Counted from the first letter of the stretch, positions 11,572 through 23,178 are shown. The stretch: DNA of 39,639 nucleotides from Haplomitrium mnioides (GCA_049999725.1 JBNGIS010034028.1:1-39639), one strand, 5' to 3'. The notes: generated from the letters alone by a model not told the origin. Numbers and translations are program-made.

Positions 11572-12694
11572 TGAATTGATTTGAATGCTACTTTTTTTTA
11601 CCTATTGTTGAAGACCAAGAAATTTTTTGGTTACTTGCATAACATCATCCAATATGACTTCCATGAGCAATCAGAAGGACATGATGCCACAAGTTGAGCA
11701 TGTTCATGAAAACTTTGATAGTGTATTTGAATCACACGGAGTCCGTATAATCATTCATAGAAACATATCAATATTCTAATCAACCTCTTGCTTTTAAAAT
11801 CCCAAGTATTTTACTCTAATCAGTCCGACAAGCGAGACCACCAAAGTTAGCTTGTTACAACTCTAGGGATCCAAATCGGGATCCAAATCATTGCAAATGT
11901 TTGTCCTCATCTGAAACCTCAAGTTGGAGATATACCGTTATATGGAAATTGTAAAGAGAGAGAGAGCACGTAAGAGAAAATTTTCCAAAGCCTCATCAAG
12001 GGCTACAAAGGGTAGTCTCATATGTGCAAATACCAGATAATGATGAAATTGAGATTTCTTATATTGATCAAGAACTTGATTATGAGTATCATATCTACAA
12101 AGTAAAGACTCAAAATGCCATTAAAAAGAAGGTAGTTAACTATTTCAAACTCTAAAGAGAAAAATAAGAAGTCTCATGTAAAAATTCTAAAACATCCCAC
12201 TGTACATGTAAATAAAGAAAAAAAATTTCAAACTATGATTGGGATTATCCTAAATTGTTTGCCAAAGCATAGCATAATGTATTCAAAGATGTTTGATTGG
12301 ACCTACAAAATGAATTGTATAAACAAGTTTGATTCAAAGAATTTGAATTAGTAAAATCAAAGTTTGCAAAGGTTAAGGTGAATGAATTCCCAAACGTACA
12401 TGATTTGGTAGTTGGTATTTGAAGTTGCTAGGAAAAATTTATGTTTGGCAAATTGTTGAGGGTGTTCTCACAATCAAAACAGGTTCTCCAAAGATTCGTC
12501 AAGAGCTCCATAAGAAAGCCAATGATACCAACCATTCAAGCATAGGTAGCAAAAGTTTGTGATGATATGAGTGTACGTGAAGTGGATGTTGAGATTGTGG
12601 GCTACATTATCAAGAGAATACTTGGTTCTCACCTATGCGTAACCAAGACTACTATGCAAGTCAACAATAATCTATTCTAGAGAAAAATTATCAT
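11572..12694 (+). pseudogene. Decayed spacer/protease part of pol; RT core missing
   Basis: Only about 1.1 kb lies between the zinc knuckle and RNase H, where a gypsy element normally holds protease and the full reverse transcriptase. Frame 3 keeps readable pieces: VQIPDNDEIEISYIDQELDY (near 12018) and VREVDVEIVGYIIKRIL (12573-12623). The second resembles the strand before the DTG/DGG catalytic loop of retropepsin. The loop itself is not present; the text continues GSHLCVT. No reverse transcriptase motif, such as Y-x-D-D, was found. The simplest reading is an internal deletion from the protease active site to the end of RT. The protease assignment is tentative. Confidence 0.4.
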
Positions 12695-13100
12695 ACCATT
12701 GAGTGGGAAGAATTGAAAGTGGTCTATATGGTTTAAAAATTCTGATATTTTCTAAGGGAATATCTATTTATCTTCAATATAGTTACATTGTCTTGAAATA
12801 TATTGTGAACAAGCCAAATATGTCAAGAAGAATAGCAATATGGATTATGTTGTTACATGATGTTGAGTTTGAAGTACATGTCTAACTTAGAGTATGCAGA
12901 TTTCCTATCTTATTTGGAGAGCAAGTCAGCAACAGATCGGATAAATGATCGCTTGGTCGATGAGCATCTTTTTGGAGTTATACAAGAGTTAGAATTTAAA
13001 GACAAAATTGATTATTTGAAGGATAAGCTTGTGCCAAATGGTCTTACCTCAAAGAAAAAAGAAATCTTTCAATATAAGATAGCTTTTTTATGCTTTTTTT
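12695..13100 (+). pseudogene. Ty3/gypsy RNase H and RH-IN connector, broken
   Basis: This is the RNase H end of reverse transcriptase plus the linker to integrase. In order it reads TIEWEELKVVYMV (12695), then after a +2 shift YIVLKYIVNKPNMSRRIAIW (12784) and IMLLHDVEFEVHV. After a further shift it reads YADFLSYLESKSATDRIND and LVDEHLFGVIQELEF. These match the usual gypsy order: T-x-x-E-x-E-x-L, then VNKP...RIARW...LL...F, then VADxLSRLE, then a connector with DEHLF. At least two frameshifts and two stops break it. The Arg of the usual LSRLE is Tyr here. It is not functional. Confidence 0.8.
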
Positions 13101-13344
13101 GGAGTAATCCTATACAAGTTGGGACCCGATGAGGTACTTCAGAGATGTGTTGAAGGGGTGTATCAGAAGAAAGTCATCTTTGCATTATATGAAGATATAG
13201 AAAGAGGTCATTTTGCTACCCAAAACAAGGTCAAAATGTTTTTGGAGAGAAGACATTGGTGGCCAAAAAGAACAAGCAGGTATTCAAATTTATCCGATGT
13301 TGCAAACCTTATCAAAGAGCGGGCCATCCCACAACATCATCTCA
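13101..13344 (+). pseudogene. Integrase N-terminal zinc domain, truncated by element X
   Basis: The frame at 13101 reads GVILYKLGPDEVLQRCVEG, then the H2C2 zinc-binding segment with GHFATQNKVKMFLERRHWWPK. The usual first His is Tyr (LYEDIERGHF). After a shift near 13298 the text is CCKPYQRAGHPTTSSHV, where the family has CxxC-Q-R-x-G-x-P; the second Cys has become Tyr. The sequence stops at about 13344, before any of the D-D-E catalytic core, where element X begins. Truncation plus damaged zinc ligands make it a clear pseudogene. Confidence 0.8.
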
Positions 13345-13964
13345 TGTTGGCCGGTTGTGTTTGCGTTTTTTTATTTTTTGTGATTACTGGCCTTCCAGCC
13401 CTGTAAATTCTCTCAGTTTGCATTAGTCAATTGTCTCCTTCTGTATTTTATTGCTTTAGTGTTGTTGTGACAATCCTGCACCTCTCTACTCTTTCCCCTT
13501 TCCCTTCTCTTCCTTTCTTTTCTCCTTTTCCCAAAGAATGTCCTGGATCATGCAAATGCAAGGGGGAACCCTGTGGAATCCATAGGAGTCAGGCAAGAGG
13601 GCTAGCAGGAGGATCAAAGGAACTGGCAGAAATTCTTGACAGAGGGAGACCATGACAAGGGTGAAAGTCGGGATGCAGAACGGAAGAGCCAATTGTTTGA
13701 CCAGTGCATCCTCAATTCATGACCATTCAAGGCGTGCAATACCTTGACAGAGAGAAGAGCTTGAGGCGATCGTAGTGCAATTTGAATCGAAGAGAATAAG
13801 GCAGAAACAATGAGGAACGACCTTCTGGAAGTTAACCGACGGGCATAGTCATGAGGAGTCCGTGGAGCGCTGCGGAAATGTGGCAGCCCACCACACTCTA
13901 AGGAATCCGACGGACAACGTGGTAGCACCTGCGGGTCCGAAGAGCTTAACGGGGTTCAGCCTCC

Positions 13965-14026
13965 CTAAGTGGAGCGCCCCAGTTAAGTTGGTTTCGATCA
14001 GCCTCCCTAAGTGGGGAGACCACTTA
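13965..14026 (+). repeat. Two hairpin modules of element X, copy A
   Basis: The second module is a stem of TAAGTGG (14008-14014) and CCACTTA (14020-14026), with a five-base loop. A weaker module of the same type lies just upstream (taagtggagcgccccagttaa, split as taagtgg/agcgccc/cagttaa). Copy B has four such modules. Both resemble the inverted repeat inside each satellite monomer. Confidence 0.75.
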
Positions 14027-14689
14027 ACGGGGATCTGACGGGAAGCCCAACTGGGGACCAAGGGGAGAGGTGCGAAATGGAGATTTATCACGGGCCCAAA
14101 GAAAGAGCGAGGAAGGCAAAATGATGATCTATTGCTGATCCGGCGAAGCGAGGGAAAAGTTTGACAGAGTCAAATCTGAAAGTTCGATGGGAGTCTGTTG
14201 CGCACATCATTCTTATCACAAGGGGATTCTGAATCAGCGATATATCGAAGGTCTGACCAGACGAAGAGTGGGGGGTGCCGAAAAGGTGATCGAGCGACGA
14301 TCCGGCCAAAAGAAGAAGCAAGTGACCAGCAACCAAAGGGGTGACCTATCACAGTTCCGGCATTGGCGAGACGAAAATTCGACGGGGCAACACTGAAAGT
14401 TTGAAAGTGATCCAAGGGAGCTCGCTATAGTTCTTATATCAAGCGGAGGGAAAGTTAAGCGAAGGGAGCCTCAGTTCTTACTGCGAGCGGGTGCCGAAAT
14501 GGTGACAAACAGGTACCGTTCTTACTCGAGGAGGGAACTGTTCTGCGGATGATGTGGCATCCGCGGAAGAGGGTCAGCGTGGGTCAACCGCGGGATCCAG
14601 TCAAGGTGTCGGTCCGCCTACCCCTTGCGGGGCGGCGTCGGATGGCGCGGCTACGGATGACGTAGTGGGTAGGACACGTGGCAACCTGT

Positions 14690-14890
14690 GGGGTTCCGAA
14701 GAGCGATGGCGAGGATCCGAGAACGACGGCGAGGTTCCGAAGGGTTTGCGGACACATGGCAATCTGTGGGATTCCGAGAACGATGACGAGGTTCCAAGGG
14801 CAACGGTGGTGTTCCATGAGCGACTGCAAGGCTTCCAAGAGCGACGGTGAGGTTCTGAAGGGTTTGCAGATGACATGGCAGCCTGTGAGG
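14690..14890 (+). repeat. GC-rich degenerate short tandem repeat in X-A
   Basis: Units containing GAGGTTCCGAAG or GAGAACGACGGCGAGGTTCC recur about every 25-40 bases. They are interspersed with ACATGGCAATCTGTG-like units. The reverse complement of this repeat occupies 24990-25310 in X-B. Frames of up to 157 codons on the minus strand (14584-15074) come from this repeat. Confidence 0.7.
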
Positions 14891-15144
14891 GCTCGCAAGC
14901 GCTTGCGGAAGCGTGGTGGCTTGCAAGGGTCCTCGGGTGATCGCGGGGGCAACAGCAAGGAGAATCGATGATAGCTGAAAAGCAGCCCACGGGATGCGTC
15001 GGGTAATCCAAGTGAATCCAATTCTCTCCAGATGAATTCCTTCGGATTTCTCTACGGAAAGACCTCCCCGACAACTACTTCGAGTCTACACTCAAACACC
15101 TGCTTCAAGGAATTTGAATCGGGTTGCTACAAGGTTGCTAACAC

Positions 15145-15148
15145 GACC
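15145..15148. other. 4-bp target duplication GACC, left of Y
   Basis: GACC at 15145-15148 directly before TGTGAAG matches GACC at 16320-16323 directly after CTTCACA. The fifth base differs on both sides, so the duplication is 4 bp. Confidence 0.75.
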
Positions 15149-16319
15149 TGTGAAGCTAGAGGCTTCGCCGGTTTCTCCTCATGTGACTTTGATGTTGAGT
15201 GCATATTTAAGATGAGAGGGGGGCTGAAGTGTGGCTGCACTCATCAATACACAACAATTTCTACAACACTCAACAAAAATGTAAGTACTCAAATCGATAT
15301 TTGGAAATTTCCAACTCTTTACTCCAAATCTTCTCACACATACATCACTCTTGCTCTCACCCTTCCAACTCTCAACACACTCCTCAGTATATGGAGAACC
15401 CCTCCTCAAGTGCTTGCCCTCCAATGAGTCTCCAAAGTAACTCCTCCAAGAGCTCCTCCAAGCGCTTCTCCAAGTCTCAAGTCTCCAAATGAGAAAGTGT
15501 AGAATGAGGTCTCCAAAAAGAGAGGGTGTAATGAGGTCCCTTCTCTCTCTCCTCCTCCTCATTATATACTAACTAGAAAGTAACTAGGAGTAAAACTAGA
15601 TATTCTATCACCCTAGGTAAAGAATCTAAGGTGATAAACTCTCCAAATATTAAATCCTACTTATACTCCTAAAGTATCTCCACCTTTTGTTTTCTTCTTC
15701 AAGAAGAAGCTTCTCATTTGGAGCTTCTCTTGTCAAAGAATGTATACAAGTTGTCCTATACTTTTATCCTTGTATTTATCCCTACAAACAATTCCTAAAA
15801 TGATGCCTCGAGATTCCCTCAAAGAATAAGTCAAAGAGCAAATTGACTTTTCTTGACTTTTCTCCTCTTTAGTCTATTCTAGAAGAATCTCTAGAAAATC
15901 CTTAATACTTAACCAATTTGCCTGTACTATAGCTTGTTGGAAAGCTTGTTAAATAAGCTTTCTACCCATATAATAATATTTGTATTTTCTAATATCTAGA
16001 TACTCTCTGTTTTGGCTTTTCTGTATAGCACTATTACAACTTTGACCAGTTATAACTCCTAGTTTACAAATGTTTTTTCACTTCTGTAAATTTATACTAG
16101 TTACTATAACAATATAATATACTCCTATAAAATATCAGACCCTAAAAATTTCTAAGAAGAACATTATTAACTCTGTACGCATATTAAGGAAAAACCGAAA
16201 AAATGGAAGTTTCCTCTCATGGCTTCAAAACTCACTCCCATATGTCTTTCAATATATCAGAACTATACCATGACTACCAAAGCCTGAAATGGCCCACATA
16301 TGCACTTCATGACTTCACA
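15149..16319 (+). mobile_element. Complete LTR-like element Y (1171 bp), inserted in X-A
   Basis: The element begins TGTGAAG and ends CTTCACA, a perfect 7-bp inverted terminus of the TG...CA type, and is flanked by GACC on both sides. The last 401 bases match the fragment at 1-446. The 5' part holds a pyrimidine-rich zone with repeated CTCCAA/CTCAAG words (15405-15490) and a TATATA at 15564. It encodes no recognised protein. Size, ends and target duplication suit a solo LTR left by recombination. A short non-autonomous element is the alternative. X sequence resumes on the far side (by 16420 it clearly aligns with X-B), so Y is younger than X-A. Confidence 0.75.
15562..15569 (+). promoter_or_regulatory. 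Possible TATA box of the Y LTR
   Basis: TTATATAC lies about 415 bases from the left end of Y, just after a CT-rich tract. This is a usual place for a U3 promoter in an LTR of this size. There is no other evidence of a promoter, and the direction assumes Y is in the plus sense. Confidence 0.3.
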
Positions 16320-16323
16320 GACC
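16320..16323. other. 4-bp target duplication GACC, right of Y
   Basis: This is the right-hand partner of the GACC at 15145-15148. Confidence 0.75.
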
Positions 16324-17187
16324 AGCAGCGAGGGGGTTGCTGATCGAAAATCGGCAAGGAAGTGCACTGGGAGGCGAAAACGGAGTGCAGACAATCCTTC
16401 CCCGCGATTTTCCTCTTCCGGCCCTAGGGGCTTCAATTGATACCCATGAAACGCGGGCTGATTGACAGGTGTCAGCTTCTCAAGAAACAACGGCTAACGA
16501 GAAAAACTGCCAACATCCAGCGAAGAGGAGCGGGATGATCTTGATCAAGAATTGGTTGGGGAAGACGCGCGCTTGCTAGGGGAGTATACTTGGGATTGCT
16601 GCAAGATTGAGGGGGTTGTTGTTTATGCAAAGTTGAGTTTTGAGAGAATCTCGAAGAGGAGGAAGCAACAAGGGAGAGAGAGGAGGATTCCAGCCAAGAT
16701 TCAAGTGAGGGAGTGGACTCATGCGGGAGGACCAGCGGGGGTGGAGGTGGACTGGAGGGGCGTTGAGAATCGTTGAGCGTTGAGCTCTAGAGTCTAAGGC
16801 GATCCAGGTGGACTCATCGTTGCAGGTAGACTCATCATTGCAGGTGGACCAGCATTTGGAGGTGGATCGCCACTTGAAGTTGAGGGGAATTCTGTCGGTC
16901 TTGAATTCGTGAGAGGCTGCCAAGGGGGAATCTTGGGGTTGTCTTAGCATCCTCTGTCCAAGAGCATCAATCCTATGGGTGCTTGGAGGGCGTTTCTGGT
17001 CAGAATTCTCAAGTGAAGTCAAGAGAGGAGTGGTTGTGCTAATGCATGCGCGCTGCATAGAAGATCCAGTCAAAGCTCAAGGTGGAGTGGGTGGCCAACA
17101 GTCGAGAGGACTGTCTTCTAGAGGTGGAAGTTAAGGAAATCCTCTTCCGAGCCCGAGGAAGTAAATTCAGGGCTTCTCGCAAGGGCA

Positions 17188-17203
17188 GCACCTGCGGGTC
17201 CGA
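17188..17203 (+). repeat. Filler copy of internal X sequence at the X/satellite junction
   Basis: GCACCTGCGGGTCCGA at 17188-17203 is identical to 13925-13940 inside X-A. It sits exactly where X-A stops aligning with X-B and before satellite starts (gcgagccttccacc). It looks like filler DNA copied during repair of a break that removed the end of X-A. Confidence 0.6.
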
Positions 17204-19640
17204 CATGGCGAGCCTTCCACCTCACTAGAAGGACGCTAGTCGAAAGCAAGAGGAGAATGGTTTAAGTGGGGAGCCTTGTACCTAACTAAGAGGACGCTAT
17301 TCTGAAGCCACCCCACTAGAAGCACGCTATTTCAAAGCCATACGAGAATGGTCTAAGTGAGAAGCCTTACACACCACTAGGAGGACACTATTCAAAATCC
17401 AAGAGCGAGACGAGAATGGTTTACGTGGGGAGCCTTACACCCCACTAGGAGGACACTTTTCGAAAGCTAGGAGTGAGACATGAATGATTTAATTAGGGAG
17501 CCTTACACCCCACTAGGAGGGCCCCATTCATCACAAATGGTTTAAATAGGGAGCCTTACACCCCACTAGGAGGATGCTTTTCGAAAGCGAGGGGCGAGAC
17601 AAGAATGGTTTAAGTGGGGAGCCTTACACTCCACTAGGGTGGGGAGCCTAACACCCCACTAGGGTGGGGAGCCATACACCCCACTAGGAGGATGGTATTC
17701 AAAAGCTAGAGGTGAGACAAGAATGGTTTAAGTAGGGAGCCTAACACCCCACTAAGGTGGGGAGCATTACACACCACTAGGAGAACGCTATTGGAAAGCT
17801 AGGGGCGAGATGAGAATGGTTTGAGTAGGGACCCTTACACCCCACTAGGAGGACACTATTCGAAAGCCATGGGCAAGACGAAAATGGTTTGAGTAGGAAG
17901 CCTTACACTCCACTAGGAGGATGCTATTTGAAAGCCATGTGAGAGACAAGAATGGTTTAAATTGCGAGCCATACACCCCACTAGGAGGACGCTATTCGAA
18001 AGCCAAGGGCGAGATGAGAATGGTTTAAGTAGGGAGCCTTACACCCCACTAGGAGGATGCTATTCGAAAGCCAGGGGCGATACGAGAATAGTTTAAGTAG
18101 GGAGCCTCACACCCCACTAGGAGCACGATATTCAAAAGCCAGGGGCGAGACGAGAATGGTTTAAAGACAAGAATGGTTTAAGTAGGAAGCCTTACACCCC
18201 ACTAAGAGGACGTTTTTCGAAAGCCAAGACAAGAATGGTTTAACTAGGGAGCCTCAGACTCCACTAGGAAGACGCTATTCGAAAGCCAAGAAGCAAGACG
18301 AGAATGGTTTGAGTAGAGTGCCTTTCACCCTACTAGGTTTAAAGACAAGAATGGTCTAAGTAGGGAGTCTTACACCCTTCTAAGAGAACGCTATTCCAAA
18401 GCCAACACGAGAATCGTTTAAAGACAAGAATGGTTTAAGTAGGGAGCCTTACACCCCACTAAGGGGACGCTATTCGAAAGCCAGAGGCGAGACGAGAATG
18501 GTCTAAGAAGGGAGCCTTACACCTCACTAGGAGGACGCTATTCGAACGAGAATAGTTTAAGTAGAGAGCCTTACACCCCACTAGGAGGACGCTGTTTGTC
18601 AGAGAATGGTTTAAATAGGGAGCCTTACACCCCACTAGGAGGACGCTGTTTGTCAGAGAATGGTTTAAATAGGGAGCCTTACACCCCACTAGGAGGACGC
18701 TATTCAAACAAGAATGGCTTAAGTAGGGAGCCTTACACCCCACTAGAAGGACACTATTTGAGAGCCAGAAGAATGGCTTAAGTGGGGAGCCACACACCCC
18801 ACTAGCAGGACGCTATTCAAAAGCCAGAGACGAGTTAAGAATGGTTTAAGTGCGGAGCCTTACACCCCACTAGGAGGACACTAATCGAAAGCTAAGAGCG
18901 AGACGAGAATGAGGTAACTAGGGAGCCTTACACCCCACTATGAGGACACTATTCGAACGAGAATGGTTTAAGTAGGGAGCCTTACACCCCACTAGGACGA
19001 CGCTATTTGTACAAGAATGGTTTAAATAAGGAGCCTTACACCCCACTCGGAGGACGTTTTCAAAAGCCAGAGGCAAGACAAGAATGGTTTAAGTGGGGAG
19101 CCTTACACTCCACTAGGAGGATGGTATTCTAAAATGCAACGAGAATTGTTTAAGTAGGGAGCTCTGCACCCCACTAGGAGGACGCTATTCGAATGCGAGA
19201 GGCGAGACGAGAATGGTTTAAGTGGAGAGCCTTACACCCCACAAGGAGGACGTTATTCGAAAGCAAGGGGTGAGACGAGAATGGTTTAAGTGGTGAGCCT
19301 CACACCCCACTAGGAGGATGCTATTCGAAAGCTAGGAGCGAGACGAGAATGATTTAATTAGGGGGCCTTACACCCCACTAGGAGGATGCTATTTGAACGA
19401 GAATGGTTTAAGTAGGGAGCCTTGCACCCCACTAGCAGGACGCTTTTCGAAAGCCAAAGGCGAGACGAGAATGGTTTTAGTGGGGAGCCTTACACTCCAC
19501 TAAGAGGACGACATTCTAAAGCGAAACGAGATTTGTTTAAGTGGGGAGCCTTACACCCCACTAGAAGGACGCTATTCAAAAGCCAGTGGTGAGACAAGAA
19601 TGGTTTAAGTGGAGAGCCTTTTACCCAACTAGGAGGACGC
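17204..19640 (+). repeat. Satellite array, first segment (about 54-68 bp monomers)
   Basis: Monomers run head to tail. The landmarks in order are GAGAATGGTTTAAGT, a GGGGAGCCTTACACCCCACT block, AGGAGGACGCTATTCGAA and AGCCAGGGGCGAGAC. The full unit is 68 bp. Shorter units of about 62 and 54 bp lack part of the last block, and still shorter ones (about 31 and 17 bp) occur. Most units carry AGTGGGG or AGTAGGG facing CCCCACT. The segment ends in the middle of a monomer at 19640 (aggaggACGC), where element Z is inserted. Small open frames such as 18459-18797 (minus) come from consecutive 54-bp units. Confidence 0.95.
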
Positions 19641-21323
19641 TGTCGCGTGGCAGTAATTTAGTTCTGGGAATACGCAGGGTATATGGCTGTGGAGAATTTT
19701 ATGCAACGGCAGAAGCCCTATGGTTTACAGTACTGAATAGCAGCACACTTAGTTGTGCTTCAGTGTTTTAGGCATGCATGGTTCCAATATTGCTCAAGCA
19801 CACAAGCGAAAGAAAGATAGGTTTGTGAAAGTTTGGTGAAAATTTCGGTCAAAAGACAATGTAAAAATTACTATTTCATGGGACCTGAAACTATCAGGTT
19901 GTACTCTAGATAGCTTAAGAAAACTATGGGCTAACTATCAGGTTGAAACTCTTCATAACCTGCGTACTATTACTTGAAATGTAGTTGCTGTTTAAAACCC
20001 GAAAAACCCAACACTCATATACTTCTCCAAGAACAACTTCTGTAATTCAAAGTATATGGCTTTGAAATTTCATACACAGCCTTCTTATAATCTCATCTCT
20101 ATGTTCACAAAATTTCAACTCGAATACAGGTCTTGATAAAAGGAAACAACTCTCAACTCAAGTCGAATAAAAGGGTAAGTTTCAAGAACCTCACAATTCT
20201 GCCCTCAATTTCAATCTGCTGTTACAGAATGATCACAACTCCAAACGCATCAAAATTTGACACGCAATTGTAGCCCTTCTTGTCTTCTTTCCAATGATAC
20301 TCTGTTTAACTTCAGAAAAGTTGTAATAAAGTCGCAATAGCTCGAAATCTCTTGCTGTTGTCAATTTGACCCCATTGTCTTCAAACGCCTATAAGTTTCT
20401 TGTAATCTCTCCAAACGACTTGAAATTTGTTGCAAATGGATGATACTCTTCTTGAGCTTTTGATCTCTGCTCTGCACGAACTTCTCCTCCCTTGGAAACC
20501 CCTCGAACCTTCAAGAAATCAAACTCCTTCCTTTCTTTCCTTTAGGTTTTACTAAAAGAAAGTTAACTCCATTTTTGTTTGATATAAGAACATTAGGAAA
20601 TAATCCATTAGAAGTGATAGAACATAGGTATGATCAAAACAGTAGACATGAATTCTTTGCTTTTGATAAGATGATCATTCGATGAAGCCACACACTTTTC
20701 GGCGCCGACTATTCAACATATACCCAAACTTCCTTTGTAGACACTTGCACAATTTCCACTTCAATTTAGGTCAGGATATAGATGGTAAGATCCCATCGCT
20801 CCCCATAGGTGATAATTGGCAGCAGCACTGGAATTTGTGAGTTCATCACTTGATTCAAGAAGTTGTCGCCGAAATGATATACGATCCACTGTCGAAAATG
20901 ATCTCTAGGTATGATTCGCAACCCAACGAAGAATGGATTTGGAAGAGGAAAGTTTGGAGCAGCAAACAAACCTCTATCCATCTCTGAGAAATCGACCCAT
21001 AAAATCGCACACCCAAGAGTAGAACTTCCTCGCTGTGATTGCTCGCTGCACTTCTCTCCAATGTGTGATCCCTTGATGGCCTTCTTCCTGATAATGTCCC
21101 TCAATGTCTTCGCGCTGCTTTACATAGTCAAAATATCTTAAGATGCTATCTAGAGAATCCCCACGTTGTCTTGATAAACTACTTTTGCTTTTCTAGAAGG
21201 TTCTCAAAACGGTATCTTGTTGCTTCTTCGATGACGTTCTTCATTTTTATTATAGGTAATATAACTTTGTTTTTTGTTTTCTTTTGTTACTATTTTACAC
21301 ATTAGCCGAACCACAACACGACA
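19641..21323. mobile_element. LTR-like element Z (1683 bp) inserted in the satellite
   Basis: The element begins TGTCGCGTGG and ends CCACAACACGACA, so the ends are TGTCG and CGACA, of TG...CA type. It is flanked by ACGC at 19637-19640 and 21324-21327. Removing it with one ACGC rebuilds the ordinary monomer text AGGACGCTATTCGAA. No gag or pol motif is seen. One minus-strand frame of 112 codons (20766-21104) with segment FVGLRIIPRDHFRQWIVYHF is not recognised. Size and ends suit a solo LTR. Orientation is not settled. It shares no obvious sequence with X or Y. Confidence 0.75.
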
Positions 21324-23178
21324 ACGCTATTCGAACAAGAATGCTTTAAGTAAGGAGCCTTACACCCAACTAGGAGGACGCTATTCAAAAGCCAAGGGCA
21401 AGACGAGAATCGTTTAAGTATAGAGCCTTACACCCCACTAGGAGGACGCTATTCAAATGAGAATGGTTTACGTAGAGATCCTTACACCCAACCAGGAGGA
21501 TTGTTTTCGAGCGGTAGGGGCGAGACGAGAATGGTTTAAGTGAGGAGTCTTACACCCCACTAGGAGGATGCTATTCGAGAGCTAGAGGAGAGACAAGAAT
21601 GGCTTAAATGGGGAGCATTACACCCCATTAAGAAGACGTTGTTCAAAAGCCAGGGGCGAGACGAGAATGGTTTAAGTGAAGAGCCTTTTACTCCACTAGG
21701 AGGACGCTATTCGAACGAGAATGGTTTAATTAGGGAGCCCTACACCCCACTAGAAGGACACTATTGAAAAGCCACGGGCGAGACGAGAATGGTTTAAGTG
21801 GGAAGCCTTACACCCCACTAGGAGGACGCTATTCAAGAGCCAAGGGCAAGACCAGAATGGCTCAAGTGGGGAGCCTTACACCCCAGTACGAGGACCCTAT
21901 TCGGAAGCCAAGAGCGAGATGAGAACAGTTGAAGTGGGGAGCTTTACACCCCAGTAGAAGGACACTATTCGAAAGCAAGACAAGAATGATTTAAGTGGGT
22001 AGCCCACCCAACCAGAAAGGCTTAAGTGGGGAGCCTTACACCCCACTAGGATGACGGTATTCGAAAGCGAGACAAGAATGGTTTAAGTGGGGAGCCTTAC
22101 ACCCCACTAGGAGGACAGTATTCAAAAGCCAGGGGCGAGACTAGAGTGGTTTAAAGACAAGAATGAATTAAGTAGGGAGCCCAACACCCCACTAGCAGAA
22201 CGCTATTCGAAAGCTAGGACAAGAATGCGTCAAAGAGGAGAATGGTTTAATTAGAGAGCCTAACACCCCACTAGGAGGACGCTATTCGAAACCTAGGAGC
22301 GAGTCGAGAATGGTTAAATAAGGAAGCCTAACACCCCACTAGGAGGACGCTATTCGAATGAGAATGGTTTAAGTAGGGAGCCTTACACCCCACTAGGAGG
22401 ACGCTATTCGTACGAGAATGGTTTAAGTAGGGAGCCTTATACCCCACTAGGAGGACGCCATTTGTACGAGAATTGTTGAAGTGGGGAGCCTTACACCCCA
22501 TTAGGAGGACGCTATTCGAGAGCCAGGGGCAAGACAAGAATGTCTTAAGTGGGGAGCCTTACACCCCACTAGAAGGACACTATTTGAAAGCGAGACGAGA
22601 ATGATGTAAGTGGGTAGCCCACCCGACGAGAATGGCTGAAGTGGGGAGCCTTACACCCCACTAGGAGGACGGTATTCGAAAGCGAGACGAGAATGGTTTA
22701 AGTGGTGAGCCTAACACCCCAGTAGAAAGAGACTATTCAAAAGCCAGGGGCGAGACTAGAGTGGTTTAAAGGCAAGAATGAATTAAGTAGGGAGCCCAAC
22801 ACCCCACTAGTAGGGCGCTATTCGAAAGCTAGGACGAGAATGCGTGAAAGAGGAGAATGGTTTAAGTCGGGAGCCTAACACCCCACTAAGAAGCCGCTAT
22901 TCGAAAGACAACAAGCCAAGACGTGAATGGTTTGCAAAGAGTGCCTTGCACCCCACTAGGTTTAAAGACAAGAATGGTTTAAGTAGGGAGCCTTGCACCC
23001 CACTAGGAGGACGTATTCGAAAGCCAAGATGAGAATGGTTTAAGTAGGGAGCCTTACACCCCACTAGGAAGATGTTATTCGAAAGCCAAGACGAGAATGG
23101 TTTAAAGACGAGAATGGTTTAAGTAGGGAACCTTACACCCCACTAAGAAGATGCTATTCGAAAGCCAAGATGAGAATG
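21324..23178 (+). repeat. Satellite array, second segment
   Basis: This continues the first segment in the same direction and phase after element Z, with the same 68/62/54-bp monomer classes. It includes truncated units reading gggtagcccaccc (near 21997 and 22611). It also has a landmark variant near 22931 (gagtgccttgcaccccacta followed by ggtttaaagac) that also occurs near 18311, 29541, 33042 and 35463. The segment ends within a monomer at 23178 (gagAATG), where element X-B begins. Confidence 0.95.

Larger units (their letters stand above)
13345..17187 (+). mobile_element. LTR-like element X, copy A (interrupted by Y, 3' end lost)
   Basis: This GC-rich block begins TGTTGGCCGG directly inside the integrase remnant. 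It aligns in reverse with copy B at 23179-27207. Matching segments include 13345-13500 with 27050-27207; 14000-14080 with 26010-26085; 14550-14660 with 25320-25450; 16730-16910 with 24140-24350; and 17060-17187 with 23890-24050. By eye identity is about 75-80%. The Y insertion at 15149-16319 splits it. Compared with copy B it lacks about 0.7 kb at the satellite side and has fewer internal repeat units. No recognisable protein is encoded; overlapping low-complexity frames of up to 157 codons on both strands come from internal repeats. Which strand is the sense strand of the family is unknown, since both ends can be read as TG...CA. Confidence 0.6.

Noticed and set aside
14584-15074. Minus-strand frames of 145 and 157 codons in X-A as genes
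   Set aside because: They overlap in different frames over a GC-rich short repeat and have biased Pro/Ser/Arg composition with no motif. X-B lacks equivalent long frames.
1-16319. 1-446 and 15149-16319 as the two LTRs of one 16-kb retrotransposon around the gypsy genes
   Set aside because: The second copy has its own perfect GACC duplication inside element X, and X itself truncates the gypsy integrase. No primer-binding site follows 446.
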